From positions 248,001 to 312,000 of the forward strand of contig CAYHFW010000001.1 in the NCBI GenBank assembly GCA_964355975.1: a stretch of 64,000 bases of DNA, written 5' to 3'. This document shows, in pieces, positions 18,012 through 26,874 of the stretch; the stretch's first letter is position 1; each line of letters opens with the position of its first letter. The notes under the pieces are model-generated. The model did not search any database. It had not been told where the DNA came from and saw nothing but the letters and a program-made list of their open reading frames with translations. The position numbers and the translations under genes were made by a program. The stretch comes from F1-60-MAGs104 sp964355975. GTDB taxonomy: Bacteria; Planctomycetota; Phycisphaerae; Phycisphaerales; SM1A02.

Positions 18012-18107
18012 CGCGGCGGAATGCTTCACTCGGCGCTCAAACAGCCCTCGCCGAGCTGCGCAGACTTGCTCGGCTCGGGAACTCGCGCGAGCGAAGATTC
18101 CGCCGCG
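18012..18107 (+). repeat. Dispersed 96-bp inverted-end element, copy 2
   Basis: This copy is in the same orientation as copy 1 and differs from it at only a few positions (for example GAATGC for GAATCC, and GAGCTGCG for GAGCCGCG). The terminal inverted repeat is kept. Together with copy 1 it forms the 138-bp tandem array. Confidence 0.92.
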
Positions 18108-18190
18108 GATACGCAAGCGCGTGATGGCAAGACAACAAGACAACAAGCCGCAGGTACGCAAGCGACAACCACGAGAAAGTCAACAGTCTG

Positions 18191-19267
18191 TTAGTTCGGC
18201 GTCCCGCTGATCGTTGGAAGCCGCAGAGCAGCGGCCGGATTCAGCGAAACAAGCGCGCGGCGAATCTTCTCGAGTGCCTTGTTCTGAATCTGGCGCACGC
18301 GTTCTTTCGTCACGCCAACCATCGTTCCCACCTGTTCGAGCGTCATCGGGGCAGCGTGCACTGGGCGGTCAAGTCCGTACCGGTGAAAGATCACCGTTCG
18401 CTCGAGCTCTGAGAGTCCCGCGCGGTTTGAGTCAAAGAGATCCTTGACCTCGGCGACATCCTCGATCTCGCGATGCGCGCGCAGCGTCGACACATGGTCT
18501 GCGCGTTCAAGCGCAGGATCGAACTCGACCGGAAAGTGCTTGCGATACTTCTGCGTCTTGAGCCCAAGACGGCTGTATGCCTTGAGAATCGCACGACACG
18601 CATAGGTCGAGAATTTGAATCCACGGCTGAAATCAAACTTGTCGACCGAGCGCATCAGTGCCATGTTTCCTTCGCTCATGAGGTCGCCGAAGTCCAAGTC
18701 GGCTGAGCGAACCCGTTTCGCCATCGCAATCACGAGCGCAAGATTGGTCTCAGCGAGTTGGCGGCGCACTCCCTCGCTCACGCCGTGCCAGTGCAGAATC
18801 TCGCGCGTACGTTCGGTCGTCCATCCCGAGCGGTGCGCCTGCACTTGCAGCCGCGCAAGGCAAAATCGCGCGTAATTCAATTGCGCGAAGAGCACCCGCT
18901 CCTGCGCGGCAGTCAGCACGACCGACTTCGGCGGACGAACCATCGTGGCTGTCGCCTTGCGCGCACGCCGATCGTCGAGCAGGGGGGCGTACCACTTGGT
19001 GTCAGGCTTCGCGATCGCGGGGGCGTTGTCGAAGATTCGTCGGCGCGCACCGGCACGGTGAAAGTCAGGATTGTCGATGAATTCCACGACATCGCCATCG
19101 GGCGACTGAAGCGACTCGATGGTTCGCCGTTGCTCTGGAGTGAAACTGCCAACAGGCATCCGAGTCGCTCCGAAACTGATCGAGTCGGCGGATCGCCGCA
19201 CCTTGAGCGGCGGCGTCTGGGTGCGCGCAGGCGCATTCTTGCGAAGATTTGGCTCTGATTGGGTCAT
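18191..19267 (-). CDS. RNA polymerase sigma-70 factor, group 2-like
   Basis: This 358-residue protein has sigma-70 regions 2 to 4: region 2 with DFGDLMSEGNMALMRSVDKF and SRGFKFSTYACRAI, and region 4.2 with MTLEQVGTMVGVTKERVRQI. The N-terminal ~130 residues do not look like region 1.1 of a primary sigma factor, and the spacing differs from RpoD, so an alternative group 2 or 3 factor is likelier. The stop lies 83 bases beyond the tandem element array. The regulon cannot be inferred. Confidence 0.9.
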   Translation of the reverse strand: MTQSEPNLRKNAPARTQTPPLKVRRSADSISFGATRMPVGSFTPEQRRTIESLQSPDGDVVEFIDNPDFHRAGARRRIFDNAPAIAKPDTKWYAPLLDDRRARKATATMVRPPKSVVLTAAQERVLFAQLNYARFCLARLQVQAHRSGWTTERTREILHWHGVSEGVRRQLAETNLALVIAMAKRVRSADLDFGDLMSEGNMALMRSVDKFDFSRGFKFSTYACRAILKAYSRLGLKTQKYRKHFPVEFDPALERADHVSTLRAHREIEDVAEVKDLFDSNRAGLSELERTVIFHRYGLDRPVHAAPMTLEQVGTMVGVTKERVRQIQNKALEKIRRALVSLNPAAALRLPTISGTPN

Positions 19268-19446
19268 GGCATTTTCCTAGCGAACAACTTCTCGAGACAC
19301 CCACGACTCCGAAGCACGTCTGTCGATACGCAGCAAGTCGGGGAATCGTTCGAGGAAAGCAGAGCAATCTTGATGCCACTCAAAAATAATGCGATAGCGG
19401 CCACGCCCCCCCGCGTTGCGTGAGCAATGGAATCCAGAGAAAAACC

Positions 19447-19480
19447 AAAAAAAACGAGGCCCAGCCGCGTTATTCGGCCT
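19447..19480 (-). terminator. Rho-independent terminator after ndk
   Basis: Read on the minus strand, AGGCC and GGCCT (19476-19480 and 19457-19461) form a short stem, followed by CG and eight T residues (19447-19454). The ndk stop codon lies inside the loop. The stem is short, so strength is uncertain. Confidence 0.6.
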
Positions 19481-19940
19481 TGCCGCCGCTCGTGTCGTAC
19501 ACCCACGCATCTCCAGCGCGCGCGTACTCGAGCACTTCGCCACTGCCAAAGAAGAGCGCGAGTTCGCGGGTGGCAGCCTCGGGGCTGTCAGATCCGTGCA
19601 CGAGATTGAACGAGTTTGAGATGCCGAAGTCGCCACGGATCGTTCCTGCGGCCGCCTTCGATCCGAACGTCGCCCCCATGAGATTGCGGCAGACCGTGAT
19701 CGCCCCGACCCCACGAAGCGCCAGGATCACGACAGGCTCGCTTGTCATGAAGCGAACGAGTCCTGCGTAAAAAGGCTTCGAGGCGTGATCCTTGTAGTGC
19801 TCGGCTGCGAGCGCGTTGGAGATCTTGGTCAACTTCATCCCAACGACCTGCAATCCCTTTTGTTCGAACCGAGAAGTGATCGTGCCGATGAGTCCCCGTT
19901 GAACGGCATCTGGCTTGAGAATGATGAGCGTGGTTTCCAT
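19470..19940 (-). CDS. ndk: Nucleoside diphosphate kinase
   Basis: This 156-residue enzyme transfers the gamma phosphate of ATP to nucleoside diphosphates. It begins METTLIILKPDAVQRGLIG, the family start, and carries the active-site motif NLVHGSDS with the phosphorylated His at about 115. The length is close to normal (about 140-150). The ATG at 19940 has AAAGGAAA upstream; the frame extends to 20132 without homology. It is divergent from the topoisomerase VI genes across about 110 bases. Confidence 0.96.
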   Translation of the reverse strand: METTLIILKPDAVQRGLIGTITSRFEQKGLQVVGMKLTKISNALAAEHYKDHASKPFYAGLVRFMTSEPVVILALRGVGAITVCRNLMGATFGSKAAAGTIRGDFGISNSFNLVHGSDSPEAATRELALFFGSGEVLEYARAGDAWVYDTSGGKAE

Positions 19941-20051
19941 AGGTTTCCTTTGAGAGATGTGAAAGTTGAGGGGGGGGATAGTACAGATCCCAACCGCATC
20001 GCGGTGAGTCGTAAGAGATTCATCCGCTGTTCGAGTAGGATTTCGCGCGGC

Positions 20052-21875
20052 ATGGAAGCCCCAAACGAAACCAAATCTAAAAATTCGTCCCCGCGCAGAA
20101 AAGGGGCAACCGCTGAGGAGATGTCCGAGCAACAGCGCGAGATCTCAGTCAGCGAGTTCTTCGCGAAAAACCGCCATCTCTTGGGATTCGACAACCCGCG
20201 CAAGGCGCTCTTGACCGCGGTCAAGGAGGCGGTCGACAACGCGCTCGATGCGTGCGAAGAGGCGTGCATCCTGCCAGATATCCACGTCGAGTTGTTGCAA
20301 CGATCTGAGACGCGCTTCAAGGTGACGGTGCGCGACAACGGTCCCGGCATCGTTCGCAAGCAGATCGAAAACATCTTTGGACGGCTGCTCTACGGATCAA
20401 AGTTTCATCGCCTGAAAATGAGTCGTGGGCAGCAGGGCATCGGCATTTCTGCTGCGGGCATGTACGGACTGATGACGACAGGTCAGCCTGTGCTCATCAT
20501 CTCAAAGACGCACAAGAAAAAGCCTGCAGTTGAAGTGTTGCTCAAGATGGACACGTCGAAGAATCGCGCAGATGTCGTGAGTGAGACAGAACATCCCGAA
20601 GATGATGGGCTCTTTCCAGATGGCCACGGCACGCAAGTATCGATCGAACTCGAAGGTCGCTACCAACAGGGACGACAGTCGGTCGACGAATATCTCGATC
20701 AAACAGCGATTGCCAATCCGCATGCGCGCTTCACGTTCGTGACTCCGTCGAATGAGACGATCGAGTTCAAGCGCGGCACGAACGAACTTCCTCCCGAGGC
20801 GAAAGAAATCTTGCCGCATCCGCGAGGAATCGAACTTGGCACGCTGATTCAGATGATCGAGCGCACCGAGCGATCACAGATCGGCTCGTTTCTGCAAGAA
20901 GAATTTTCGCGTGTCTCGCCATCGGTCGCCAAAGAGATTTGCGAACGTGCCGGCATCACAAATCGAACATGGGTCAAAGCGATCGGGCATAAGGAAGCCG
21001 AGGCGATTTACAAGGCGATTCAAGAAGTTCGCATCATGGCACCGCAGACAGATTGCCTCGTTCCCATCGGCACAAAGGCTCTGCTCTCAGGATTGCTCAA
21101 AGAAGTGAAGGCTGAGTTCTTCACCGCGTGCACGCGTCCCGCAGATGTCTACCGCGGTAATCCATTTCTGATCGAAGTGGGACTGGCGTTTGGTGGAGAG
21201 CTTCCAAAGGACGAACTCGTTCGTGTGATTCGATTCGCCAACCGTGTGCCGCTGCTCTATCAGCAGGCCGCATGCGCCTCGTTCAAAGCGGTGCTCGAGA
21301 CGAGCTGGAAGAACTATGGCGTCTCGCAATCGCGCGGATCGCTGCCCGATGGGCCAGTCGTCGTCATGGTGCACATGGCAAGCGTCTGGGTGCCATTCAC
21401 GAGTGAGTCGAAAGAGGCAATCGCCGATTACGACGAGATTCGCAAAGAGATGAAACTCGCGCTGCAAGAAGTTGGGCGCAAGTTGGGCATGTACGTTCGC
21501 CGCCGCCAGCGCATGCGCAACGAAGGCGAGCGACGAAGCATTTTCGAGCGGTACATCGGCGAGATCGCGCAGGCAACTGAGTCGATCACTGGGACTTCCG
21601 CAAAGCAGATCTACGACTCGCTCATGCGTGTCGCGCAGCGCAAGACCGAAGAAGCGGATGCGGTTCTCAACGACGAAGGCAAGCGTGTCAAGGACAGTGA
21701 TCCGTTCAAGAAAGATGACTCGGTTGTCATTCTCGCGTCGCGCGCTCCAGCGGCTCCCAGCGATGACGCCATCGACGAGTCACCCACAACATCAACCAGT
21801 TCTGCTTCGGAAGGAACTCTCTTCGGTGAGGATGAGTCTGCAGTGAAGTCATCGAAGGCTCGCAAGAAGAAGTAA
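20052..21875 (+). CDS. top6B: DNA topoisomerase VI subunit B
   Basis: This ~607-residue GHKL ATPase subunit belongs to type IIB DNA topoisomerase VI, which relaxes and decatenates duplex DNA. The Bergerat fold is complete: N-box EAVDNALDACEEA (59-71), DNGPGI (95-100), and glycine lid GQQGIGISAAGMYG (126-139). A helix-two-turn-helix region follows (SFLQEEFSRVSPSVAKEICE), then the transducer domain with WKNYG and the switch lysine in VPFTSESKEAI. A long Lys/Ser/Asp-rich tail ends the protein. I use the ATG at 20052; an ATG at SEQQREIS is possible. Subunit A follows after 14 bases. This enzyme is typical of archaea and plants and rare in bacteria. Confidence 0.97.
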   Translation: MEAPNETKSKNSSPRRKGATAEEMSEQQREISVSEFFAKNRHLLGFDNPRKALLTAVKEAVDNALDACEEACILPDIHVELLQRSETRFKVTVRDNGPGIVRKQIENIFGRLLYGSKFHRLKMSRGQQGIGISAAGMYGLMTTGQPVLIISKTHKKKPAVEVLLKMDTSKNRADVVSETEHPEDDGLFPDGHGTQVSIELEGRYQQGRQSVDEYLDQTAIANPHARFTFVTPSNETIEFKRGTNELPPEAKEILPHPRGIELGTLIQMIERTERSQIGSFLQEEFSRVSPSVAKEICERAGITNRTWVKAIGHKEAEAIYKAIQEVRIMAPQTDCLVPIGTKALLSGLLKEVKAEFFTACTRPADVYRGNPFLIEVGLAFGGELPKDELVRVIRFANRVPLLYQQAACASFKAVLETSWKNYGVSQSRGSLPDGPVVVMVHMASVWVPFTSESKEAIADYDEIRKEMKLALQEVGRKLGMYVRRRQRMRNEGERRSIFERYIGEIAQATESITGTSAKQIYDSLMRVAQRKTEEADAVLNDEGKRVKDSDPFKKDDSVVILASRAPAAPSDDAIDESPTTSTSSASEGTLFGEDESAVKSSKARKKK

Positions 21876-21889
21876 GGATCAACGACCCA

Positions 21890-23065
21890 ATGGCAAAGAA
21901 ACCAACCCGAGATGAACCGTCAACCGTGAGCGATGCCGCGCGTGCGCGCGAGGCTCGCATGATCGGCAGTCAAGGCACACGCGATAAGACGCTCGCCAAG
22001 ATCAGCGATCTCGGCAAGTCGGTTGCGAAGACAGCACTCGCCGAAGCCGATCCTTTCGTCGACGTTCCCACGCGCACGATGTCCAACACCTCGTACAACG
22101 AGGCGAAGCGGCTCTTGCAGATGGGAGACGCGACTCTGCGCCGCAACCTCTTCAATACCGGCCAAGCACGCAAATTCATGCAGACGGTCTTGCTCTCAAA
22201 GGGTTGCAAAGACCTGCTTGAGGCTCAAAAAACGCTCAGTTTGCGTGGTATGTACTACAAGAGTCTGCACACGATCGCGGGGACGAAAGAGAAGACGTTC
22301 GACGATCAGGAAGAGTCGGATGGCATCCTCGAAGACATCGAGGTCGCGCTTTCAACGCTGCGTGAAAACTTGCATCTCTTTGCGAAGAAGCGCGGAACAA
22401 TGGTCGGCAACATCACCGTCGTCGACAATGGCGATCCCATCGATTGTCGTCGCATGGGCACGGGCGGGTATGCGATCCCATCGATTTGCGAGCCCTCGGT
22501 TGTGCAGTTTGGAAAGTGCGAGGCGAAGTTCGTCCTGCACGTCGAAAAAGACACCGTCTGGAGTCGATTCAACGAAGACCGGTTTTGGGAGAAGCACAAT
22601 TGCATCCTGACCGAAGGCAGTGGTCAGCCGCCCCGCGGCGTGCGTCGACTGCTCTACAGGCTCAACAAAGAACTCGGACTGCCGATCTACTGCTTGCTCG
22701 ATTGCGATCCGTGGGGGCATTACATTTATTCAGTCATCAAGCAGGGGTCGATCAATCTTGCGTTCGAGAGTGAACGTATGGCGATTCCCGATGCGAAGTA
22801 TCTCGGCATTCGCTCGGCAGATTTCGTGCGGTGTGGGCTCTCAGATGACGTCAAGATTTCGCTCAACGATCGCGACATCGAGCGCGCGAAGCAAATCGCT
22901 GAATATCCGTGGTTCATCAAGAAGAAACACTGGCAGAAAGAGATTCAGTTGATGGTGAAGAACGGATTCAAGATGGAAGTTGAATCGCTCATCACCAAAG
23001 ACATCTCGTACGTGACCGAGGTGTACGTTCCAGAGCGCCTCAAGGCGAAGGACTGGATCGACTGA
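21890..23065 (+). CDS. top6A: DNA topoisomerase VI subunit A (Spo11-like)
   Basis: This 391-residue subunit is the DNA-cleaving half of topoisomerase VI. The winged-helix/5Y-CAP domain has SLRGMYYKSLHT with tandem tyrosines at 122-123, one being the catalytic residue. The Toprim domain has VEKDTVW with the acidic Glu at about 219 and DCDPWGHYIY with DxD at 271-273. These residues are the ones required in archaeal Top6A and Spo11. It starts 14 bases after top6B, the usual archaeal B-A order. The last 26 bases overlap the 3' end of the convergent histidine kinase gene. Confidence 0.97.
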   Translation: MAKKPTRDEPSTVSDAARAREARMIGSQGTRDKTLAKISDLGKSVAKTALAEADPFVDVPTRTMSNTSYNEAKRLLQMGDATLRRNLFNTGQARKFMQTVLLSKGCKDLLEAQKTLSLRGMYYKSLHTIAGTKEKTFDDQEESDGILEDIEVALSTLRENLHLFAKKRGTMVGNITVVDNGDPIDCRRMGTGGYAIPSICEPSVVQFGKCEAKFVLHVEKDTVWSRFNEDRFWEKHNCILTEGSGQPPRGVRRLLYRLNKELGLPIYCLLDCDPWGHYIYSVIKQGSINLAFESERMAIPDAKYLGIRSADFVRCGLSDDVKISLNDRDIERAKQIAEYPWFIKKKHWQKEIQLMVKNGFKMEVESLITKDISYVTEVYVPERLKAKDWID

Positions 23066-23981
23066 CCGCGTCTGTCGCGCGCTGCGGCTCGGGCGATTGT
23101 GTCGCCGTCGCACCCTGTGGAAGCAGAATCAAGAAGTCGCTTCCCTTTTCCATCTCGCTAAAGACTCGAATCGTTCCGCCATGCTCCTCGACAATTCGAC
23201 GAGCGACGGCGAGGCCGAGTCCGCTGCCACCCTTTCGACCCGAAACATAGGGGCGAAAAATACTCTCGAGCCCAGCGGCCGAGATTCCAGGACCCGTGTC
23301 GATGACATGGATGGCAACCTCGGCACTCGACAGTGTCGTCGGCGCGATGGGATCGACCCGCAAGATGAGTTCGCGCCGCGCGGGCGGGGGCGTGCCCTCC
23401 ATCGCTTGAATCGAGTTGAGCATCAGATTCAGAATCGCTTGTTTGAGCAGTCCCGCGTCGACCTCTGCATAGACGGCGCCCTCTGGCAGGTCGGTGCGCA
23501 AGAGCACCCCAGCGAGTTGCGATTGCGGGTGCACGAAGTCAGTGAGTTCTTCGATCAGCTCGCGCAGATCGCGTCGCTCGCGGTCGAGGTGCACTCGCCC
23601 CGCATACTGCAAGAAGTCTTCAAGAATGTCCTTGAGTCGACTCGTCTCGCGCGTAAGCGAATCGACCCGCCGTGTCAGTCGCGCCGATTCTTCCTCGGCA
23701 AGCGGGGCGTCGAGAATTCCCTCACGCAAGAGTTGCGCATTGAGCACGACGCTCGAGAGTGGGTTCTTGATCTCATGCGCGAGACCGCTCGTCATCGCTC
23801 CAAGTTCTGCAAGTCGCTCGGCGTTGGCGGCCCGGCGTTCGGCCGCTTGCGCTCGACGGTTTCGCCGATGCGAAAGCACGAGCAGGCCGATTGCTCCCAA
23901 CGCCATTCCCATGGCAATCCCGGCAAACAATCCAAAGAGAAATGAAGGGGTCGCAGTCACAGTGGGGAGAATCGCCCCCAA
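23040..23981 (-). CDS. Sensor histidine kinase, orphan
   Basis: This ~313-residue protein has an N-terminal membrane segment (FLFGLFAGIAMGMALGAIGL) without a large sensor domain, followed by a HisKA domain with the H-box LAHEIKNPLSS and a HATPase domain with N-box LNLMLNSIQAM, G1 DTGPGI and G2 GGSGLGLAV. It is a two-component kinase of the NtrB/ZraS-like type. No response regulator lies beside it. The start is a TTG at 23981; a GTG at 23960 is an alternative and neither has a strong ribosome site. It converges on top6A. Confidence 0.9.
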   Translation of the reverse strand: MGAILPTVTATPSFLFGLFAGIAMGMALGAIGLLVLSHRRNRRAQAAERRAANAERLAELGAMTSGLAHEIKNPLSSVVLNAQLLREGILDAPLAEEESARLTRRVDSLTRETSRLKDILEDFLQYAGRVHLDRERRDLRELIEELTDFVHPQSQLAGVLLRTDLPEGAVYAEVDAGLLKQAILNLMLNSIQAMEGTPPPARRELILRVDPIAPTTLSSAEVAIHVIDTGPGISAAGLESIFRPYVSGRKGGSGLGLAVARRIVEEHGGTIRVFSEMEKGSDFLILLPQGATATQSPEPQRATDAVSRSSPSP

Positions 23982-23993
23982 GAAGTACCGCGT

Positions 23994-24248
23994 TTATGTC
24001 GCTGGAGCGGTTGCTCGAGCAAATGCCTTGGCATGAGTTGCAGCCCAACCCTTGGCGCCGCACTGCGCGCTATAGGTGACTTTTTCGCCATCACGCAAAG
24101 TTCGAAAGCCTTGATCCTGTTCGATCACGCTGAAGTGCACAAAGATGTCTTGCCCCTGAGGTCCGACGATGAATCCAAATCCCTTTCGAGCATCAAACCA
24201 CTTGATGACTCCATCGGTATTGGTGATGGTTTGGTTATTTTCAGACAT
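23994..24248 (-). CDS. Cold-shock domain protein
   Basis: This 84-residue protein is a single cold-shock domain with RNP1 KGFGFI and RNP2 DIFVHFS, binding single-stranded RNA or DNA. The ATG at 24248 has a strong GGAGG 7-8 bases upstream. A C-terminal Ala/Lys-rich tail extends beyond the usual ~67 residues. About 150 bases of leader separate it from the pnp terminator; long leaders of cold-shock genes often act as thermosensors, but I cannot show that here. Confidence 0.95.
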   Translation of the reverse strand: MSENNQTITNTDGVIKWFDARKGFGFIVGPQGQDIFVHFSVIEQDQGFRTLRDGEKVTYSAQCGAKGWAATHAKAFARATAPAT

Positions 24249-24400
24249 TTGAAACCTCCACGAGTCAAAGATCGAAACCGAACCAGACCAGTCACGCGCT
24301 CCCGAAGTGTGAATGACTCGCCGTCACAACCCAAGAGCATTCTGCACCCAAAATCGGCATTGTGCAAGGCAACCCGTCAAAAGAATGGGCGATTGCAAAG

Positions 24401-24435
24401 AAAAAAGGCACGATGTCGGGATGACACCGTGCCTT
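24401..24435 (-). terminator. Rho-independent terminator after pnp
   Basis: Read on the minus strand, a 13-bp stem (24423-24435 with 24405-24417, one G-T pair) encloses the 5-base loop ATCCC and runs into a row of T residues at 24401-24406. It lies about 30 bases past the pnp stop. Confidence 0.9.
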
Positions 24436-24465
24436 GAAACTCACAAATCGATACTCCGACAGGGA

Positions 24466-26736
24466 TTACCGACGACCGCGCCCGCCGCCGCCATGACCGC
24501 CATGCCCGCCGCGCCCACGGTCGCCGCGATCATCCCGACGACCCTCATTCTCGCCCGAAGATTCGCCTTCGGCACCGACGAGCGCTGGATCTGGTGCCTC
24601 GAGCAGAGCCTTACGGCTCAGCTTGATGCGTCCCGTGTCATCAACATTGATCACCTTGACCCGAATCACGTCACCGACTTTGACCACCTCGGTGACATTG
24701 CGCACGAAGCCGTGGGCGAGTTCGCTCACGTGCACCATGCCGTCGGTTCCTGGAGCCAATTCGACGAATGCGCCGAACTCTTTGATCGAGACAACGCGAC
24801 CTTCGTAAATCGTTCCGACTTTGATCTCAGCACCAAGCGCTTCGATTTCGGCGCGCGCTTGAGCGGCCGATGCTGCGTCACTACACGCGATGAAGACGGT
24901 GCCGTCTTCTTCGATGTCGATCTGCGCGCCAGTGCGCTCTTGAATGCTGCGAATCATCTTGCCGCCTGGACCGATGACCTTTCCGATCTTCTCTGGATCG
25001 ATCTTCACGATCGTGATGCGTGGCGCAATCGGTGAGATGTCTTCGCGTGGCTTGGCGAGCACCTTCTCCATCTCGTCGATGAGATAGAGACGACCTTCTT
25101 TGGCCTGCGTGAAGATCGACGTGATCTCATCGATGAGAAGTCCACGTGCCTTGAGATCCAACTGAATTCCAGTGATGCCGTCGCGCGTTCCAGAGACCTT
25201 GAAGTCCATCTCGCCGAAGAAGTCTTCTTCGCCGATGATGTCAGTGACGTGGGTCACGCGACCATCTGCGCTCGTGAATCGACCAACCGAGATGCCTGCG
25301 CATGTCGCCTTGATAGGCACGCCTGCGTCCATGAGCGCCAAACAACCGCCGCAAACGCTCGCCATGCTCGACGATCCGTTGCTCTCAGTGATTTCGCTCG
25401 TGAGGCGAACGGTGTATGGAAAATCTTCTGGGCTTGGAAGGATTGCCAGCAACGAACGCTCAGCAAGAGCTCCGTGGCCAATCTCGCGCCGACCAGGACC
25501 AGTGATGCGTCCAGCCTCGCCTGTGCAGAATGGAGGGAAGTAGTAGTGCAGATAGAACTTCTTGGCGTACTCGGGGAGCAGTCCGTCGACGATCTGCTCA
25601 TCCTTGGTGGTGCCAAGTGTGCAGGTGACGATCGACTGTGTCTCGCCGCGCTGAAAGAAGGCTGATCCGTGGGTACGTGGCAGCAGCGCAACGCTCATAT
25701 CGAGCGCGCGAATCTGTCGCAGTGGGCGACCATCTGCGCGAACACCCTTCTCGGCGACGAGATAGTGGGTGATCTTCTTCTCGAGAATGCGCAGACACTC
25801 TTTCGCTTCGCGTGCGCGACGTTCAGCGACCACGTGGTCTGAGTAACTCAGGCCAGCTGGAATCTGAAAGCACGAATCAATCGTCCACTTCTTGACGCGA
25901 TCGACTTCTGTGTTTCGGGCGTGTTTGCCGTGAATCTGACGCGCCGCGAGAAGGGGCTCGTAAGCCTTCTCCTTCACGATCGCCATGACTTCAGCCGATG
26001 GACTCACCGACTCACCAGCGCGCTTTGCTGGAGCACCTGACTTCGCGTGCAGTTCATTGATCAGCGCGAGAATTGGCTTGACGCCCTTTTCAACGCCGAA
26101 GTTGATCGCCGCAACCATGTCCGCCTCAGAAATCTCTGCAGCACCGACTTCGATCATGTTGACGCCATCGCAGTGTCCAGACAAGACGAGGTCGAGGTCG
26201 CTGAATTCCATCTGCGCCTGTGTTGGATTGATCACGAAGTGCGGCTGGTCATCGATGAAGATGCGTCCGACGCGCACGGTCGCAACAGGACCGTTGAATG
26301 GCGCATCCGAGAGGTGCAAGGCAGCGGATGCCGCAGAGCATGCGAGGACGTCCGAATCATTCTGCCCATCGTGCGAGAGCACGAGCACTTGCAACTGCAC
26401 TTCGTCGACGAATCCCTCAGGAAAGAGTGGACGGATCGGGCGATCCATCATTCTCATCGTCAGGATTTCTTTCTCGCTCGGTGGACCTTCCTTCTTGCGA
26501 AAACCACCTGGGTACTTGCCGGCGGCAGGTGCCTTTTCGCGGTAATCGCAGGTGAGAGGAAAGAAGTCAATGCCCGCGCGCGGATTCGCACGCACAGCAG
26601 TTGCGAGCAGGACGGTTTCACCGAACGTCGCGAGAACCGCGCCGCCAGCGAGCTTTGCAATTTTGCCAGTTTCGAGTCGGAGGATTCGTCCACCGATCTC
26701 TGCTTCAACCGAAACGTGTGGTCGGTTTGTCATCAT
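24466..26736 (-). CDS. pnp: Polyribonucleotide nucleotidyltransferase (PNPase)
   Basis: This 756-residue enzyme degrades RNA 3' to 5' by phosphorolysis. Two RNase PH-like domains are present (first with VLATFGETVLLATAV, second with RGETQSIVTCTLGT), then a KH domain with KVIGPGGKMIRSIQE and an S1 domain with GRVVSIKEFGAFVEL. The C-terminal tail is Arg/Gly-rich (RDDRGDRGRGGHGGHGGG), longer and more basic than in most PNPases, possibly for RNA or degradosome contact. Two ATGs are adjacent; AAGG spacing favours the second (26733). It follows rpsO, a widely conserved pair. Confidence 0.97.
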   Translation of the reverse strand: MMTNRPHVSVEAEIGGRILRLETGKIAKLAGGAVLATFGETVLLATAVRANPRAGIDFFPLTCDYREKAPAAGKYPGGFRKKEGPPSEKEILTMRMMDRPIRPLFPEGFVDEVQLQVLVLSHDGQNDSDVLACSAASAALHLSDAPFNGPVATVRVGRIFIDDQPHFVINPTQAQMEFSDLDLVLSGHCDGVNMIEVGAAEISEADMVAAINFGVEKGVKPILALINELHAKSGAPAKRAGESVSPSAEVMAIVKEKAYEPLLAARQIHGKHARNTEVDRVKKWTIDSCFQIPAGLSYSDHVVAERRAREAKECLRILEKKITHYLVAEKGVRADGRPLRQIRALDMSVALLPRTHGSAFFQRGETQSIVTCTLGTTKDEQIVDGLLPEYAKKFYLHYYFPPFCTGEAGRITGPGRREIGHGALAERSLLAILPSPEDFPYTVRLTSEITESNGSSSMASVCGGCLALMDAGVPIKATCAGISVGRFTSADGRVTHVTDIIGEEDFFGEMDFKVSGTRDGITGIQLDLKARGLLIDEITSIFTQAKEGRLYLIDEMEKVLAKPREDISPIAPRITIVKIDPEKIGKVIGPGGKMIRSIQERTGAQIDIEEDGTVFIACSDAASAAQARAEIEALGAEIKVGTIYEGRVVSIKEFGAFVELAPGTDGMVHVSELAHGFVRNVTEVVKVGDVIRVKVINVDDTGRIKLSRKALLEAPDPALVGAEGESSGENEGRRDDRGDRGRGGHGGHGGGGRGRR

Positions 26737-26792
26737 GATGCCTTTCTAAACGAGGTGTGAGCGTCGCAGTCAAAGTGTTCGAAATGCGACGT

Positions 26793-26863
26793 AAAAAACC
26801 CCACCGAGGGCAGAGGCCGAGTCGCACGAAGTGCGTTGCGAATTGGCGACTGCCCCCTCGGGG
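26793..26863 (-). terminator. Terminator-like structure between rpsO and pnp
   Basis: Read on the minus strand, CCGAGGGGGCAG (26850-26861) pairs with CTGCCCTCGG (26804-26813) with a small bulge. A nested CGCAC-TTC-GTGCG hairpin lies inside, and a TTTTTT tract at 26793-26798 follows. It could attenuate rpsO transcription before pnp, or be an RNase III-type processing site as known between rpsO and pnp in enterics. Confidence 0.6.
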
Positions 26864-26874
26864 CAGAGTATGGA

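Larger units (their letters stand above)
17867..18142. repeat. Two-unit 138-bp tandem duplication carrying the dispersed element
   Basis: Units 17867-18004 and 18005-18142 are nearly identical. Each holds one 96-bp dispersed element plus a flank with GTACGCAAGCG-like and ATGGCAAGACA sequence. The flank motif occurs again partially after unit 2 (GGTACGCAAGCG) and, inverted, beside the copy at 30959. The array lies between the convergent transporter and sigma factor genes. Confidence 0.93.

Noticed and set aside
17860..18142. MITE or insertion sequence with a transposase
   Set aside because: No transposase-like gene is seen and no target-site duplication could be recognised; it is listed as a repeat only.
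17424..18210. ORFs that read through the dispersed elements (repeat peptides such as ARELARAKIPPR)
   Set aside because: The same peptide recurs because the DNA is repeated; no ribosome site or homology supports translation.
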